Part shown: one piece after another, positions 52,837 through 61,551 of the stretch | How positions within the stretch are numbered: position 1 is the first letter of the stretch | Layout: each line of letters begins with the position of its first letter | Assembly (NCBI GenBank): GCA_019240115.1 | Contig: JAFAYV010000070.1 | Coordinates: 38,113 to 102,112, forward strand | Source: Solirubrobacterales bacterium | GTDB lineage: Bacteria; Actinomycetota; Thermoleophilia; Solirubrobacterales; Solirubrobacteraceae | Reading direction: 5' to 3' | Length of the DNA: 64,000 bases | The notes under the pieces: model-generated | Seen by the model: only the letters and a program-made list of their open reading frames with translations | What the model was told of the DNA's origin: nothing | Database searches by the model: none | Translations under genes and position numbers: made by a program

Positions 52837-54069
52837 CTACAGCTGCAGGACCCGCGCCACCGTGCCCAGCGCTTCGAGCAGCCGGTCGGTGTCGGCGGTG
52901 GTGCTGTGGACCGCGTAGGAGGCGCGGTTGGTGGCCACGGCGCCGAGGCGGCGCATCAGCGGCTGGGTGCAGTGATGGCCGGTGCGGATGCACACGCCCT
53001 CGCGGCCGAGGATCTCGCCGACGTCGTGCGGGTGGGCACCGTCGATGACGAAGGAGATGAGCGCCCCGCGCTCGGCGGCGTCGAGCGGGCCGTGCAGGCG
53101 CAGCCCCGGCACCTCGGCGAGGCGGGGCAGCGCATCGGCGAGCAGCGCGGCCTCGTGCGCGCGGATCCGCTCGATGCCGATCTGCTCGATCCAGTCGACC
53201 GCCGCCCCGAGCCCGATCGCCTCGGCGATCTGGGAGGTGCCGGCCTCAAACTTCCACGGCAGGTCGGTCCAGGTCGACTCGGTGTCGCCGACCTGGCGGA
53301 TCATATGCCCGCCGCCCATGAACGGCGGCATCGTCTCGAGCAGCTCGCGACGGCCGTGCAAGACCCCGATCCCGGTCGGCCCGTAGGCCTTGTGGCCAGT
53401 CCACGCGTAGAAGTCGGCGTCGAGCGCACGGAGGTCGACGGGGATCTGAGGCACCGCCTGCGAGCCGTCGACGACGACGACCGCCCCGGCGGCGTGCGCG
53501 CGGCGCGCGATCTCCTCGATCGGGTTGATCGTCCCGACGACGTTGGAGATGTGCACGGCGGCGACGACCTTGGGCCCGCGCGCCAGCAGCGCGTCGAGCG
53601 CGTCGAGGTCGAGCTGCCCGTCGTCGAGCATCGGCACGTAGGCGAGCTCGGCGCCGCGCTGCGCGCACAGCAGCTGCCAGGGCACGATGTTCGAGTGGTG
53701 CTCGGTCTCGGTCAGGACCACGAGGTCACCGGCGCCGACGTTCTCGCGCCCCCAGGTGGCGGCCACGAGGTTGATCGAGGCGGTCGCGTTGGCGGTGAAG
53801 ATCGTCTCCTCGGGCGTGCTCTGCAGCCAGCGCGCGATCCGCTGGCGGGCGCCCTCGTAGAGATCGGTCGCCTCCACCGCGAGCGGATAGACACCGCGGT
53901 GGATCGAGGCCCGCGACTCGGTGTAGTAGCCGGTCATCGCGTCGATCACCGGCTGCGGGGTCTGCGAGGTCGCGGCCGAGTCCAGATAGACGACCGGCCG
54001 CCCGCCGAACTCGCGGCGCAGGACCGGGAACTCGGCGGCGACGTGCAGCGGCGTCTCGACGGTCGACAT
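52837..54069 (-). CDS. sufS: cysteine desulfurase SufS
   Basis: A 410-residue PLP enzyme that mobilises sulfur from cysteine. DSAATSQTP, ETEHHSNIVPW, VVVDGSQAVPQIPVD, TGHKAYGPTGIGVLHGR (PLP Lys227) and RTGHHCTQPLM (persulfide Cys near residue 365) are present. Starts just after the sufC stop. Confidence 0.94.
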   Translation of the reverse strand: MSTVETPLHVAAEFPVLRREFGGRPVVYLDSAATSQTPQPVIDAMTGYYTESRASIHRGVYPLAVEATDLYEGARQRIARWLQSTPEETIFTANATASINLVAATWGRENVGAGDLVVLTETEHHSNIVPWQLLCAQRGAELAYVPMLDDGQLDLDALDALLARGPKVVAAVHISNVVGTINPIEEIARRAHAAGAVVVVDGSQAVPQIPVDLRALDADFYAWTGHKAYGPTGIGVLHGRRELLETMPPFMGGGHMIRQVGDTESTWTDLPWKFEAGTSQIAEAIGLGAAVDWIEQIGIERIRAHEAALLADALPRLAEVPGLRLHGPLDAAERGALISFVIDGAHPHDVGEILGREGVCIRTGHHCTQPLMRRLGAVATNRASYAVHSTTADTDRLLEALGTVARVLQL

Positions 54070-54071
54070 GG

Positions 54072-54845
54072 TCAGGCGACCGCTTCGGCCTCTTCGAGCT
54101 CGTCGGTGATCCAGCCGTAGCCCTTGGCCTCGAGCTCGGTGACGAGGTCGGGGCCGCCTTCGCGGACGATCCGCCCCTGGTAGATCACGTGCACGTGCGT
54201 CGGCTGCACGTACTGCAGGATCCGCTGATAGTGGGTGATGATCAGCACGCCGAGGTCGGGGCCGGCGAGCGAGTTGACGCCCTCGGCGACGACGCGCAGG
54301 GCGTCGATGTCCAGCCCCGAGTCGGTCTCGTCGAGGATCGCCAGCTCGGGATGCTGCAGCGCCATCTGCAGGATCTCCATTCGCTTCTTCTCCCCGCCGG
54401 AGAAGCCCTCGTTCAGATAGCGGGTGGAGAACTCGCGCGGCACCCGGGTCAGCTCCATCGCCGCCTCGACGGTCTGACGGAACTCCTTGAGCGGGATCGG
54501 ACTCTCGCCCTTGGCCTCGCGGTGCGCGTTGATCACCGTGCGCAGGTACTTGGTGACGGTCACGCCGGGCACCGACACCGGATACTGGAACGCCATGAAC
54601 AGGCCCAGGCGAGCCCGCTCGTCGGGCTGCGCGTCGGTGATGTCCTGGCCGCCCCAGAAGATCTGGCCCTCGGTGACGTCGAGGTTGGGGTGGCCCATGA
54701 TCGCGTTGGCGAGCGTGGACTTGCCCGAGCCGTTGGGGCCCATGAGGGCGTGGATCTCGCCCTTGGTGACCGACAGATCCAAGCCGCGGAGGATCGGCTT
54801 GTCCCCGGCGCGGACGTGCAGGTTGCGGATCTCGAGGTCTGGCAT
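54072..54845 (-). CDS. sufC: Fe-S assembly ATPase SufC
   Basis: A 257-residue ABC-type ATPase: Walker A GPNGSGKST, YLNEGFSGGEKKRMEILQMA signature, Walker B LAILDETDSGLDIDALRVVA and the H-loop IITHYQRILQYV. EGFSGGEKKRMEI and DETDSGLDIDA are specific for SufC. Second gene of the operon, 23 bp after the Rrf2 gene. Confidence 0.95.
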   Translation of the reverse strand: MPDLEIRNLHVRAGDKPILRGLDLSVTKGEIHALMGPNGSGKSTLANAIMGHPNLDVTEGQIFWGGQDITDAQPDERARLGLFMAFQYPVSVPGVTVTKYLRTVINAHREAKGESPIPLKEFRQTVEAAMELTRVPREFSTRYLNEGFSGGEKKRMEILQMALQHPELAILDETDSGLDIDALRVVAEGVNSLAGPDLGVLIITHYQRILQYVQPTHVHVIYQGRIVREGGPDLVTELEAKGYGWITDELEEAEAVA

Positions 54846-54868
54846 TCGGATTGGCTTTCTGTCGTTCG

Positions 54869-55357
54869 TTACTCGGTGACCGCGAGCTCGGGCGCCGAAC
54901 CCGGCTCCGCGTACCCCGTGACGGGGTCGCCCGCGAAGTCGACGAGCTCGGCAAGCGTGGTCGTCTGCAGCGAGCGGATGATCCCGCCCTGCACGCGCGT
55001 CCACAGCAGCTTGGTGGCGCACCGGCGGCCGGCGTCGGGCTCGTGGGAGCAGAGCACGCGCTCGGTGTGCTCGTTGATGAAGCACTCCATCGGCGCGATC
55101 GAGCCCTCGAGGGCCATCACGACCTCGTCCATCGCGATCTCCCCGGCCGGGCGCGACAGCCAGTAGCCGCCGTGCGCGCCGCGGGCGCTCATCACGAGGC
55201 CCGCCCTGCGCAGGCGCGCGACCACCTGCTCGAGGTAGGCGAGCGGCAGCCCCTCGGCGTCGGCGATCGCCTTCAGGCTCGTGGGATGCTCGGGCGCCTG
55301 ACGTCCCAGCTCGATCATCAGGCGCACGCCATACTCGGCCTTGGAGGAGAAGATCAC
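54869..55357 (-). CDS. Rrf2/IscR-type regulator of the suf operon
   Basis: A 162-residue winged-helix protein (MIFSSKAEYGVRLMIELGRQ). Cys92, Cys103 and Cys113 can hold a [2Fe-2S] or [4Fe-4S] cluster. SLKAIADAEGLPLAYLEQVVARLRRAGLV is the HTH. First gene of the leftward operon, so it probably senses cluster status and autoregulates the SUF genes. The GTG start lies 7 nt after a TAGGAT box. Confidence 0.9.
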   Translation of the reverse strand: MIFSSKAEYGVRLMIELGRQAPEHPTSLKAIADAEGLPLAYLEQVVARLRRAGLVMSARGAHGGYWLSRPAGEIAMDEVVMALEGSIAPMECFINEHTERVLCSHEPDAGRRCATKLLWTRVQGGIIRSLQTTTLAELVDFAGDPVTGYAEPGSAPELAVTE

Positions 55358-55364
55358 GACACAA

Positions 55365-55370
55365 ATCCTA
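55365..55370 (-). promoter_or_regulatory. -10 box of the suf operon, probably leaderless
   Basis: TAGGAT on the leftward strand ends seven bases before the GTG of the Rrf2 gene, so the RNA likely begins at or next to the start codon. Similar TAGGAT spacing is seen before the RHH gene at 16941. Confidence 0.45.
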
Positions 55371-55447
55371 CCAGCAGGGTCGGTTTAGCCGCGGGCGCGG
55401 CCCGTGGGGGCGCGGGCCTGGCGGCCCCGCCGGTGTAGGGTCGGGCT

Positions 55448-56650
55448 ATGACGACCGCTTCGCCGTGCGAACCGGCCAGCGCCGACGACATCGTCGCCGC
55501 GGCCGAGATCGCGCGGGGCGCCGGCCGGCTCGGCATCGACACCGAGTTCATGTCCGAGGGCCGCTACCGCGCCCTGCTGTGCCTCGTCCAGATCGCCGTC
55601 GAGGATCCGAGGGGCGGCGATGGGGCGGGAGGGCCTCGGATCCTGCTCATCGACGCGCTCACCGACGTCGACATCTCGCCGCTGGCGGCGCTCCTCTGCG
55701 ATCCCGCGGTGGAGATCGTCCTGCACGCCGGGCGCCAGGACGTCGCGATCCTGCGCCGGGCCTGGAGCACCGCGCCGAACAACATCTTCGACACCCAGCT
55801 CGCGGCCGGCTTCGCCGGGGCGAGCGCCCAGGCCGGGTACGGGAACCTGCTCGGGCAGGTGCTCGGCGAGCGGGTCGGCAAGACGGCGAGCTACACCCGC
55901 TGGGACGCGCGCCCGCTGACCGCCGAGCAGCTCGGCTACGCGGCCGAGGACGTCGCCCACCTGCTCGGGCTCGCCGACGAGCTCCAGCGCCGGCTGCAGA
56001 CCTCCGGACGGCTCGGCTGGGCGCGCGAGGAGTGCCGCCGGCTCGAGTCCGCGACCGACGAGCGCGATCCCGAGACGGTCTGGGAGCGCCTGCCGCGCGT
56101 CGGCCAGCTCGATCCCCAGGCGCGCGCGGTCGCGCGCGAGCTGGGGGCGTGGCGCGAGCGCACCGCGTCGGCCGCCGACCGCCCGGTCGGCTCGATCCTC
56201 GCCGATCCCGCGCTCGTGGAGCTGGCCAAGCGCAAGCCCGCCACGATCGCCGCGCTCGAGCAGATCCGCGGCCTGCACCCCGGCACGATCAAACGCCGCG
56301 GCCCCGCGATCCTCGAGGCGATCGGCCGCGGCCGCGATGCGCCTCCGATCGCCCGCGACGAGGCCCGCGCGCGCTCGGACCCGAGCGACGCCCCGCTGAT
56401 CGCGCTCGCCGAGGCGCTCCTGCGGGCCCGCGCGTTGGAGGCGGGACTCGCCTACGAGCTGATCGCCTCGCGCGCCGAGCTCGAGCTGATCGTCGGCGCC
56501 GGCCGGCGCCGCGAGCCCGAGCCCGACGTGCGCCCGCTCCGCGGCTGGCGCGCCGAGCTCGTCGGCGACGACCTGCGCGACGTGCTCGGCGGGCGTGCGA
56601 CGCTGTCGCTCGGGCCGGGTCGCCGGCTCGAGCTGACCCCTCGGGCCTGA
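55448..56650 (+). CDS. rnd: ribonuclease D
   Basis: A 400-residue 3'-5' exoribonuclease. DEDD residues are in GIDTEFMSEGRYRALLCLVQ, EIVLHAGRQDVAILRR and GYAAEDVAHLLGLAD. Two HRDC-like regions follow (ARAVARELGAWRERTA..., IALAEALLRARALEAGLAYE). It trims tRNA and other stable RNA 3' ends. Divergent from the suf operon with a 90-bp gap. Confidence 0.9.
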   Translation: MTTASPCEPASADDIVAAAEIARGAGRLGIDTEFMSEGRYRALLCLVQIAVEDPRGGDGAGGPRILLIDALTDVDISPLAALLCDPAVEIVLHAGRQDVAILRRAWSTAPNNIFDTQLAAGFAGASAQAGYGNLLGQVLGERVGKTASYTRWDARPLTAEQLGYAAEDVAHLLGLADELQRRLQTSGRLGWAREECRRLESATDERDPETVWERLPRVGQLDPQARAVARELGAWRERTASAADRPVGSILADPALVELAKRKPATIAALEQIRGLHPGTIKRRGPAILEAIGRGRDAPPIARDEARARSDPSDAPLIALAEALLRARALEAGLAYELIASRAELELIVGAGRRREPEPDVRPLRGWRAELVGDDLRDVLGGRATLSLGPGRRLELTPRA

Positions 56651-56670
56651 GCCCGCGCCACAGGACGACC

Positions 56671-56712
56671 CGGTGAACACGGTCGCACCGTACTCACGAG
56701 GCCGATGACCAC
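56671..56712. repeat. possible end fragment of the palindromic element (copy C)
   Basis: GGTGAACACGGTCGCACCGT followed by ACTCACGAGGCCGATGACCAC resembles the right end of copy B (GGTGAGCGC...ACCGTACTTACGGGGCCGACCAC) with several differences. Only about 42 bp is recognisable. Confidence 0.35.
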
Positions 56713-56714
56713 GA

Positions 56715-57176
56715 TCAGGTCGGTCCGCTCACCAGCATCATCGACAGCGCCGGCGTGCGCGCGAACAGCGTCGCCGCCAGCGCGCGGGCGATCTGCCGGC
56801 GCCGCGCCAGGTACCCCTCGTCCCAGCTCTCGAGGTCCTCGAAGGCGACCGTATAGGTGAGCCGCAGCCGATGGCCGGGCGAGTCCGCTGAGCGCTGCTG
56901 GGGGGTGTCGCCGACCGTCGAGGTCCAGCCAAGAGCGCGCAGATGGTGGGCCTCGGCGGCGAGCAGCGCACGAGCATCCGCGTAGCGCGGCCCGATGACG
57001 ACGACCTGCAGCGCGCAGTACGCGTTGACCCCGCGGTCGCAGCTGCGGGCGCGGGCGAAGACGCGCGCGCCGGCGACGAGCGGCAGGCTCGCGCCGTCGG
57101 GATGGCGCCGCGGGCTCGACGCGCCGCAGCCGACGAGAGCGAGCGCGGCTGTGATGGCGATCGGACCGCGTCTCAT
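56715..57176 (-). CDS. small lipoprotein, function unknown
   Basis: A 153-residue protein starting MRRGPIAITAALALVGCGAS, a lipoprotein signal with Cys17. The mature part contains two Cys (CDRGVNAYC) and mixed alpha/beta sequence ending LARTP...SMMLVSGPT. I do not recognise the family. Divergent from the M3 peptidase gene. Confidence 0.7.
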   Translation of the reverse strand: MRRGPIAITAALALVGCGASSPRRHPDGASLPLVAGARVFARARSCDRGVNAYCALQVVVIGPRYADARALLAAEAHHLRALGWTSTVGDTPQQRSADSPGHRLRLTYTVAFEDLESWDEGYLARRRQIARALAATLFARTPALSMMLVSGPT

Positions 57177-57239
57177 GCTCGGCCGGCCATCATGCCACCC
57201 GCGCACGTTCGGGCGACCGCTCGATAACCTCACACCGCA

Positions 57240-59033
57240 ATGTCGAGTACTGCAGCGAAACTGGAGGATCCCGAGCTCCTGGATACCGCCTGGGACCTCG
57301 AGCCGCTCGTCGACGGCGACCAGACCGCGGGCGTCCAGCGCCAGCTCGATGATGCGCTGGCCCGCGCCGAGGCATTCGCCGCCGGCTACGCCGGGCGTCT
57401 TGCGCAGCTCGACGGCCCCGGACTGGCGGTCGCGATGGGCGAGCTGGCGATGATCCACGACCTGATCGGCAAGGCCGGGTCGTTCGCCTCGCTGCGCTTC
57501 GCCACCGACACCGCCGACCCGGCGCGCGGCGCGCTGCTCCAGCTCGTGCAGGAGCGCGCGACCGAGATCGAGACCAAGCTGCTGTTCTTCGAGCTCGAGT
57601 GGGCGGCGCTCGACCCCGGCCGGGTACAGGAGCTGCTCGTCGACGAGCGGCTGGCATTCTGTCGCCACCACCTGCGCAGCGTGCGCCGCTACCGGCCGCA
57701 CCTGCTGACCGAGCCCGAGGAGAAGATCCTCGCCGAGAAGGCGATCGACGCTCAGAGCGCGTGGGCGCGCCTGTTCGGCGAGGTGGTCGCCGAGCTGCGC
57801 GTGCCGCTCGCCGACGACCGCGTCGCACTCGACATGGCGCTCAGCCGGCTTCTGGATCCCGATCGCGAGGTTCGGCGCACCACCGCCGAGGCGATCTCGG
57901 CGACGCTCGAGCCGGGGCTGCGCACCCGCGCGTTCATCTACAACACGCTCGTCCACGAGAAGTCCGTCGACGATCGGCTGCGCGCCTACCCTCACTGGCT
58001 CGCCTCGCGCAACCTCGCCAACGAGGCCTCCGACGAGTCGGTGATGGCGCTCATCGAGGCCGTCCGGAACCGCTTCCACGTGCCCCAGCGCTGGTACGCG
58101 CTCAAGGCCCGGTTGCTCGGCGTCGACCGGATCGCCGACTACGACCGCTCGGCGCCGGTCCTACCCGAGGACATCAGCTACTCCTTCGGCGACGCCCGCG
58201 AGCTCGTGCTCGACACCTACGAGGCGTTCTCGCCGGCGGCGGGCCGGGTCGTGCGGCGCTTCTTTACCGAGCGCTGGGTCGACGCCCCGGTGCGCCCGCA
58301 CAAGCGCGGCGGGGCGTTCTGCGCCTATACGGTGCCGAGCGTGCACCCGTACGTGATGCTCAACTTCACCGCCCGGCGCCGCGATGTGCTGACGATGGCG
58401 CACGAGCTCGGCCACGGACTGCACGCCGCGCTCGCCCAGCCCCAGGGCGTGTTCCACCAGTCCACGCCGCTGACCCTCGCCGAGACCGCCTCGGTGTTCG
58501 GCGAGGCGCTCGTGTTCGGCCGGCTGCTCGAGACGGCGTCCGACGACCACGCGCGTCTCAGCCTGCTCGCTGACCGAATCGAGGGCGCGATCGCGACCGT
58601 GTTCCGCCAGATGGCGATGAACCGCTTCGAGCACCTCGTCCACACCCGCCGGCGCGCCGAGGGCGAGCTCTCGGTCGACCGGATCAACGAGACCTGGGTG
58701 GAGAGCCAGAGCGAGCTGTTCGGCGACTCGGTGCAGATCACCGACGGCTACCGGATGTGGTGGTCCTACGTGCCCCATTTCATCAACACGCCCGGCTACG
58801 TCTACGCCTACGCCTACGGACAGCTGCTCGCGCTCTCGGTCTACGGCCGCTACCTGCAGGAGGGCGAGGCGTTCGCCCCCGCCTACCTGAGCCTGCTGGC
58901 GGCCGGCGGCTCGCGCGGGCCCGAGGAGCTCGCCGCGATGGTCGGCATCGACCTCGCCGACCCCGGATTCTGGGACGCCGGCCTCGACCTCGTCGAGGAG
59001 CAGCTGCGCGCCGCGGAGAAGCTCGCCGGCTGA
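57240..59033 (+). CDS. M3-family oligoendopeptidase F-type metallopeptidase
   Basis: A 597-residue all-helical peptidase. The zinc motif MAHELGHGLH gives His388, Glu389 and His392, with the third ligand in the downstream TLAETASVFGEALVF. It cleaves short peptides in the cytoplasm. Start MSSTAAKLEDPELLDTAWDL is typical for this subgroup. Confidence 0.92.
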   Translation: MSSTAAKLEDPELLDTAWDLEPLVDGDQTAGVQRQLDDALARAEAFAAGYAGRLAQLDGPGLAVAMGELAMIHDLIGKAGSFASLRFATDTADPARGALLQLVQERATEIETKLLFFELEWAALDPGRVQELLVDERLAFCRHHLRSVRRYRPHLLTEPEEKILAEKAIDAQSAWARLFGEVVAELRVPLADDRVALDMALSRLLDPDREVRRTTAEAISATLEPGLRTRAFIYNTLVHEKSVDDRLRAYPHWLASRNLANEASDESVMALIEAVRNRFHVPQRWYALKARLLGVDRIADYDRSAPVLPEDISYSFGDARELVLDTYEAFSPAAGRVVRRFFTERWVDAPVRPHKRGGAFCAYTVPSVHPYVMLNFTARRRDVLTMAHELGHGLHAALAQPQGVFHQSTPLTLAETASVFGEALVFGRLLETASDDHARLSLLADRIEGAIATVFRQMAMNRFEHLVHTRRRAEGELSVDRINETWVESQSELFGDSVQITDGYRMWWSYVPHFINTPGYVYAYAYGQLLALSVYGRYLQEGEAFAPAYLSLLAAGGSRGPEELAAMVGIDLADPGFWDAGLDLVEEQLRAAEKLAG

Positions 59034-59042
59034 CGCGCGCGC

Positions 59043-59348
59043 TCAGCGGGGCTTGGCGCGTCGGGTGCGCGAGCGCTCCTCCTGCTTGGCGACGACCTGG
59101 GCGATGAGCCGGATCACCTGCTCGACGCCGGTGACCTTCGCCTCGCCCGTCTGCAACGCGCTCCGCCAGTCCGCGACGTGACCGCGGGTGGCGAGCGTGT
59201 TGAACGCCGCGCGCTGCACCTCCAGGCGCACCCGCGCGTCGGAGGCGATGTCCTTGGTCACCTTGGGACCGGGCAGCTCGACGCGATACAGCTGCACGTC
59301 GCCCCGACCGCGCAGCTCGAGGCCGGCGACCAGCTTGAGCGGCGCCAA
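59043..59348 (-). CDS. hypothetical protein with possible missing start
   Basis: A conserved-looking ~100-residue protein (LKLVAGLELRGRGDVQLYRV, ELPGPKVTKDIASDARVRLE, ADWRSALQTGEAKVTG). It reads as if a further ~22 residues upstream (ATSNASDTKSLIETAIRRFL) belong to it, but no ATG, GTG or TTG lies in that part of the frame before an upstream stop. The TTG at 59348 is the only standard start and would cut off the first helix. Function unknown. The gap to the 73-aa gene is 77 bp, part of which may therefore be coding. Confidence 0.6.
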   Translation of the reverse strand: MAPLKLVAGLELRGRGDVQLYRVELPGPKVTKDIASDARVRLEVQRAAFNTLATRGHVADWRSALQTGEAKVTGVEQVIRLIAQVVAKQEERSRTRRAKPR

Positions 59349-59425
59349 CGCCGGAACCTCCTCGAGGAACCGCCGGATGGCGGTCTCGATCAGGCTCTTG
59401 GTGTCGGACGCGTTGCTCGTGGCGG

Positions 59426-59647
59426 CTAGGGCTTGGTCGGCGGGGCGAGCGGAGCGCCGCCGTCATAGCCCGAGACGACCGAGGTGCCGTCGCGCGTGAT
59501 CTGGACGTGCTCGCCGCTCTGGCTGGCGGACACGGCGGCGACGAAGATCGCGCACGCGACGAGGGCGAGGGCGAGGATCGCGAGCAGGCGGCGGCGCATG
59601 ATCGTGGACGGGCGGGGCTGGGTGGCGCGAATCGCGGTAGCGGACAT
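59426..59647 (-). CDS. small single-pass membrane protein
   Basis: A 73-residue protein (MSATAIRATQPRPSTIMRRR) with one hydrophobic segment LLAILALALVACAIFVAAVSA, followed by a short outside tail QITRDGTSVVSGYDGGAPLA. Not recognised. It is upstream of and on the same strand as the 59043 gene; the two may form an operon. Confidence 0.6.
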   Translation of the reverse strand: MSATAIRATQPRPSTIMRRRLLAILALALVACAIFVAAVSASQSGEHVQITRDGTSVVSGYDGGAPLAPPTKP

Positions 59648-59726
59648 GTCTTCCACGGTAGCGCTCCGGCGGGCTCGTGCAAGCCGGCGCCCATCCCGCC
59701 CGAGGCTCGGGCACAATCCCTCACCG

Positions 59727-61298
59727 ATGTGCCCGCGGTCACAGCCCGCCGCCGCCCCGACGACGATCGGCGTCGTCGGCGCGGGCACGATGGGCGCGGG
59801 GATCGCGCAGGTCAGCGCGCTCGCCGGCGCGCGCACGCTCCTGTACGACCCGATCGCGCAGGCGCGCGAGCGCGCGGTGGAGTCGATCGAGCGGCGGCTG
59901 GCGCGGATGGCGCAGCGCGAGCGGATCTCGGAGTCCGAGGCCGCCGCCGCGCGCGAGCGACTGAGCGCCTGCGACGCGCTCGACGCCCTCGCCGAGGCCG
60001 AGCTCGTCATCGAGGCGGCGCCCGAGGACCTCGAGCTCAAGCACGAGACATTCGCCGCGCTCGCCGCGGTCGTGTCCGCCGACTGCGTGCTGGCGACGAA
60101 CACCTCGTCGCTGTCGATCACCGAGGTCGCCGCCGACGTGCCCGAGCCCGGACGCGTGGTCGGCATGCACTTCTTCAACCCGGTGCCGGCGATGGCGCTC
60201 GTCGAGTGCGTCGCCGGCGAGCAGACCTCGGCGGAGGCGGTCGCCGTCGCGCGCGCGGCCGGCGAGGCGATGGGCAAGCGGGTCATCGCCGCCCCCGACA
60301 TCGCCGGCTTCCTCGTCAACCGGGTCAACCGGCCGTTCAGCCTCGAGGCGCTGGCGCTGCTCGAGGCCGGCGTCGCCTCCCCGGAGGAGATCGACCGGAT
60401 CGCCCGGCTCTCCGGTGGCTTTCGCATGGGGCCGTTCGAGCTCATGGACCTGATCGGGATCGACACCAACCAGGCGGTCGCCGAGAGCCTGTATCGCGCC
60501 AGCTACGGTGAGCCGCGCTACCGCCCGTCGGCGCTCCAGGCGCGCAAGATCGCCGCCGGCGCGCTCGGGCGCAAGACCGGCCGGGGCTGGTACGACCACG
60601 CCCCGGACGGCGATGTCGACGCGCCCGCGACCGCCGACCCGAAGCCGCCCGCGGGCGGCGGCGGCGACGGGCGGGCGGTGGCGATCCTCGGCGACTGCCC
60701 GGTGATTCGCGAGCTGTCCGCGCTCGCCACCGACGCCGGCTGGCGGACGCGCGCCGATGCCCTGGGGGATGCCTGGATCGTCGTCGATGGTCGGCTCGCG
60801 GCCGACGCGCCGCCCGTCGAGACCCCCGCGCCGGTGATGCGGCTGCTCGCCGGCGGGTCGCTGCACGCGCTGGCGCCGGGGGCGGTCGGCTTCCACGCCC
60901 TGCCGCCGCTCGGCGAGAGCACCACGATCGAGCTCGCCGTCACCGAGCGCACCCGCGCCGACGCGCGCGAGCGCGTCGAGGCGTTCGTGGCCAGCCTCGG
61001 CCGGGTCGCCGTGCCCGTCGGCGACGCGCCCGGCCTCGTCCTCGGCCGCATCGTCTGCCAGCTGATCAACGAGGCGGCCTTCCTCGTCGGCGAGGGCAAC
61101 GGCGCCGCCGCCGACGTCGACGAGGGGATGACCCTCGGCGTCAACCACCCCCGCGGTCCCGTGGCCTGGTCGCGCCTGATCGGCCTGCCCCACGTCTGCG
61201 CGGTGCTCGACGGGCTCGCCCGCGAGCTCGGTGACCCGCGCTACCGCGTCGCGCCGCTCATCCGCCAGCGGCTCGCGGTCGGCGCCGAACTGGGCTGA
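59727..61298 (+). CDS. 3-hydroxyacyl-CoA dehydrogenase with two C-terminal domains
   Basis: A 523-residue protein. GVVGAGTMGAGIAQVSALAG is the NAD fold, ATNTSSLSITEVA and VVGMHFFNPVPAMALVE are catalytic-site blocks (His and Glu region), and DIAGFLVNRVNRPF begins the first C-terminal domain. A second, related C-terminal domain follows (GLVLGRIVCQLINEAAFLVG, LGVNHPRGPVAWSRLIG). This PaaH/FadB2-like double form is used in fatty-acid or phenylacetate breakdown, oxidising 3-hydroxyacyl-CoA. Confidence 0.88.
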   Translation: MCPRSQPAAAPTTIGVVGAGTMGAGIAQVSALAGARTLLYDPIAQARERAVESIERRLARMAQRERISESEAAAARERLSACDALDALAEAELVIEAAPEDLELKHETFAALAAVVSADCVLATNTSSLSITEVAADVPEPGRVVGMHFFNPVPAMALVECVAGEQTSAEAVAVARAAGEAMGKRVIAAPDIAGFLVNRVNRPFSLEALALLEAGVASPEEIDRIARLSGGFRMGPFELMDLIGIDTNQAVAESLYRASYGEPRYRPSALQARKIAAGALGRKTGRGWYDHAPDGDVDAPATADPKPPAGGGGDGRAVAILGDCPVIRELSALATDAGWRTRADALGDAWIVVDGRLAADAPPVETPAPVMRLLAGGSLHALAPGAVGFHALPPLGESTTIELAVTERTRADARERVEAFVASLGRVAVPVGDAPGLVLGRIVCQLINEAAFLVGEGNGAAADVDEGMTLGVNHPRGPVAWSRLIGLPHVCAVLDGLARELGDPRYRVAPLIRQRLAVGAELG

Positions 61299-61310
61299 GC
61301 GGCAGGGGCG

Positions 61311-61414
61311 CCGGGCTCGGCGCTACGACCGCGCGGCGGGGCGAGTCGCGGGCGGCAGGGCGAGTCGGCGGCGCCGCCGGGCTCAGCGCAACGCCCGCGC
61401 GGCGGGGCGCCTCG
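61311..61414. repeat. imperfect 38-bp direct repeats in a 250-bp gap
   Basis: 61311-61348 (CCGGGCTCGGCGCTACGACC...) recurs with about five changes at 61377-61414. The rest of 61299-61551 holds nothing recognisable. Confidence 0.6.
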
Positions 61415-61551
61415 GCCGTCGTCGACACCGCCCTTGAGTCGTCGGCGCCCCCGACCACGCATCGCGCCCCCACTCGCGGGCGGTGCTCGGCGACGGTGGA
61501 GGCGCTCGCCGCCAAACGCCCGCCAGCCCCCCGACCCCGGCCAGACCCCCT

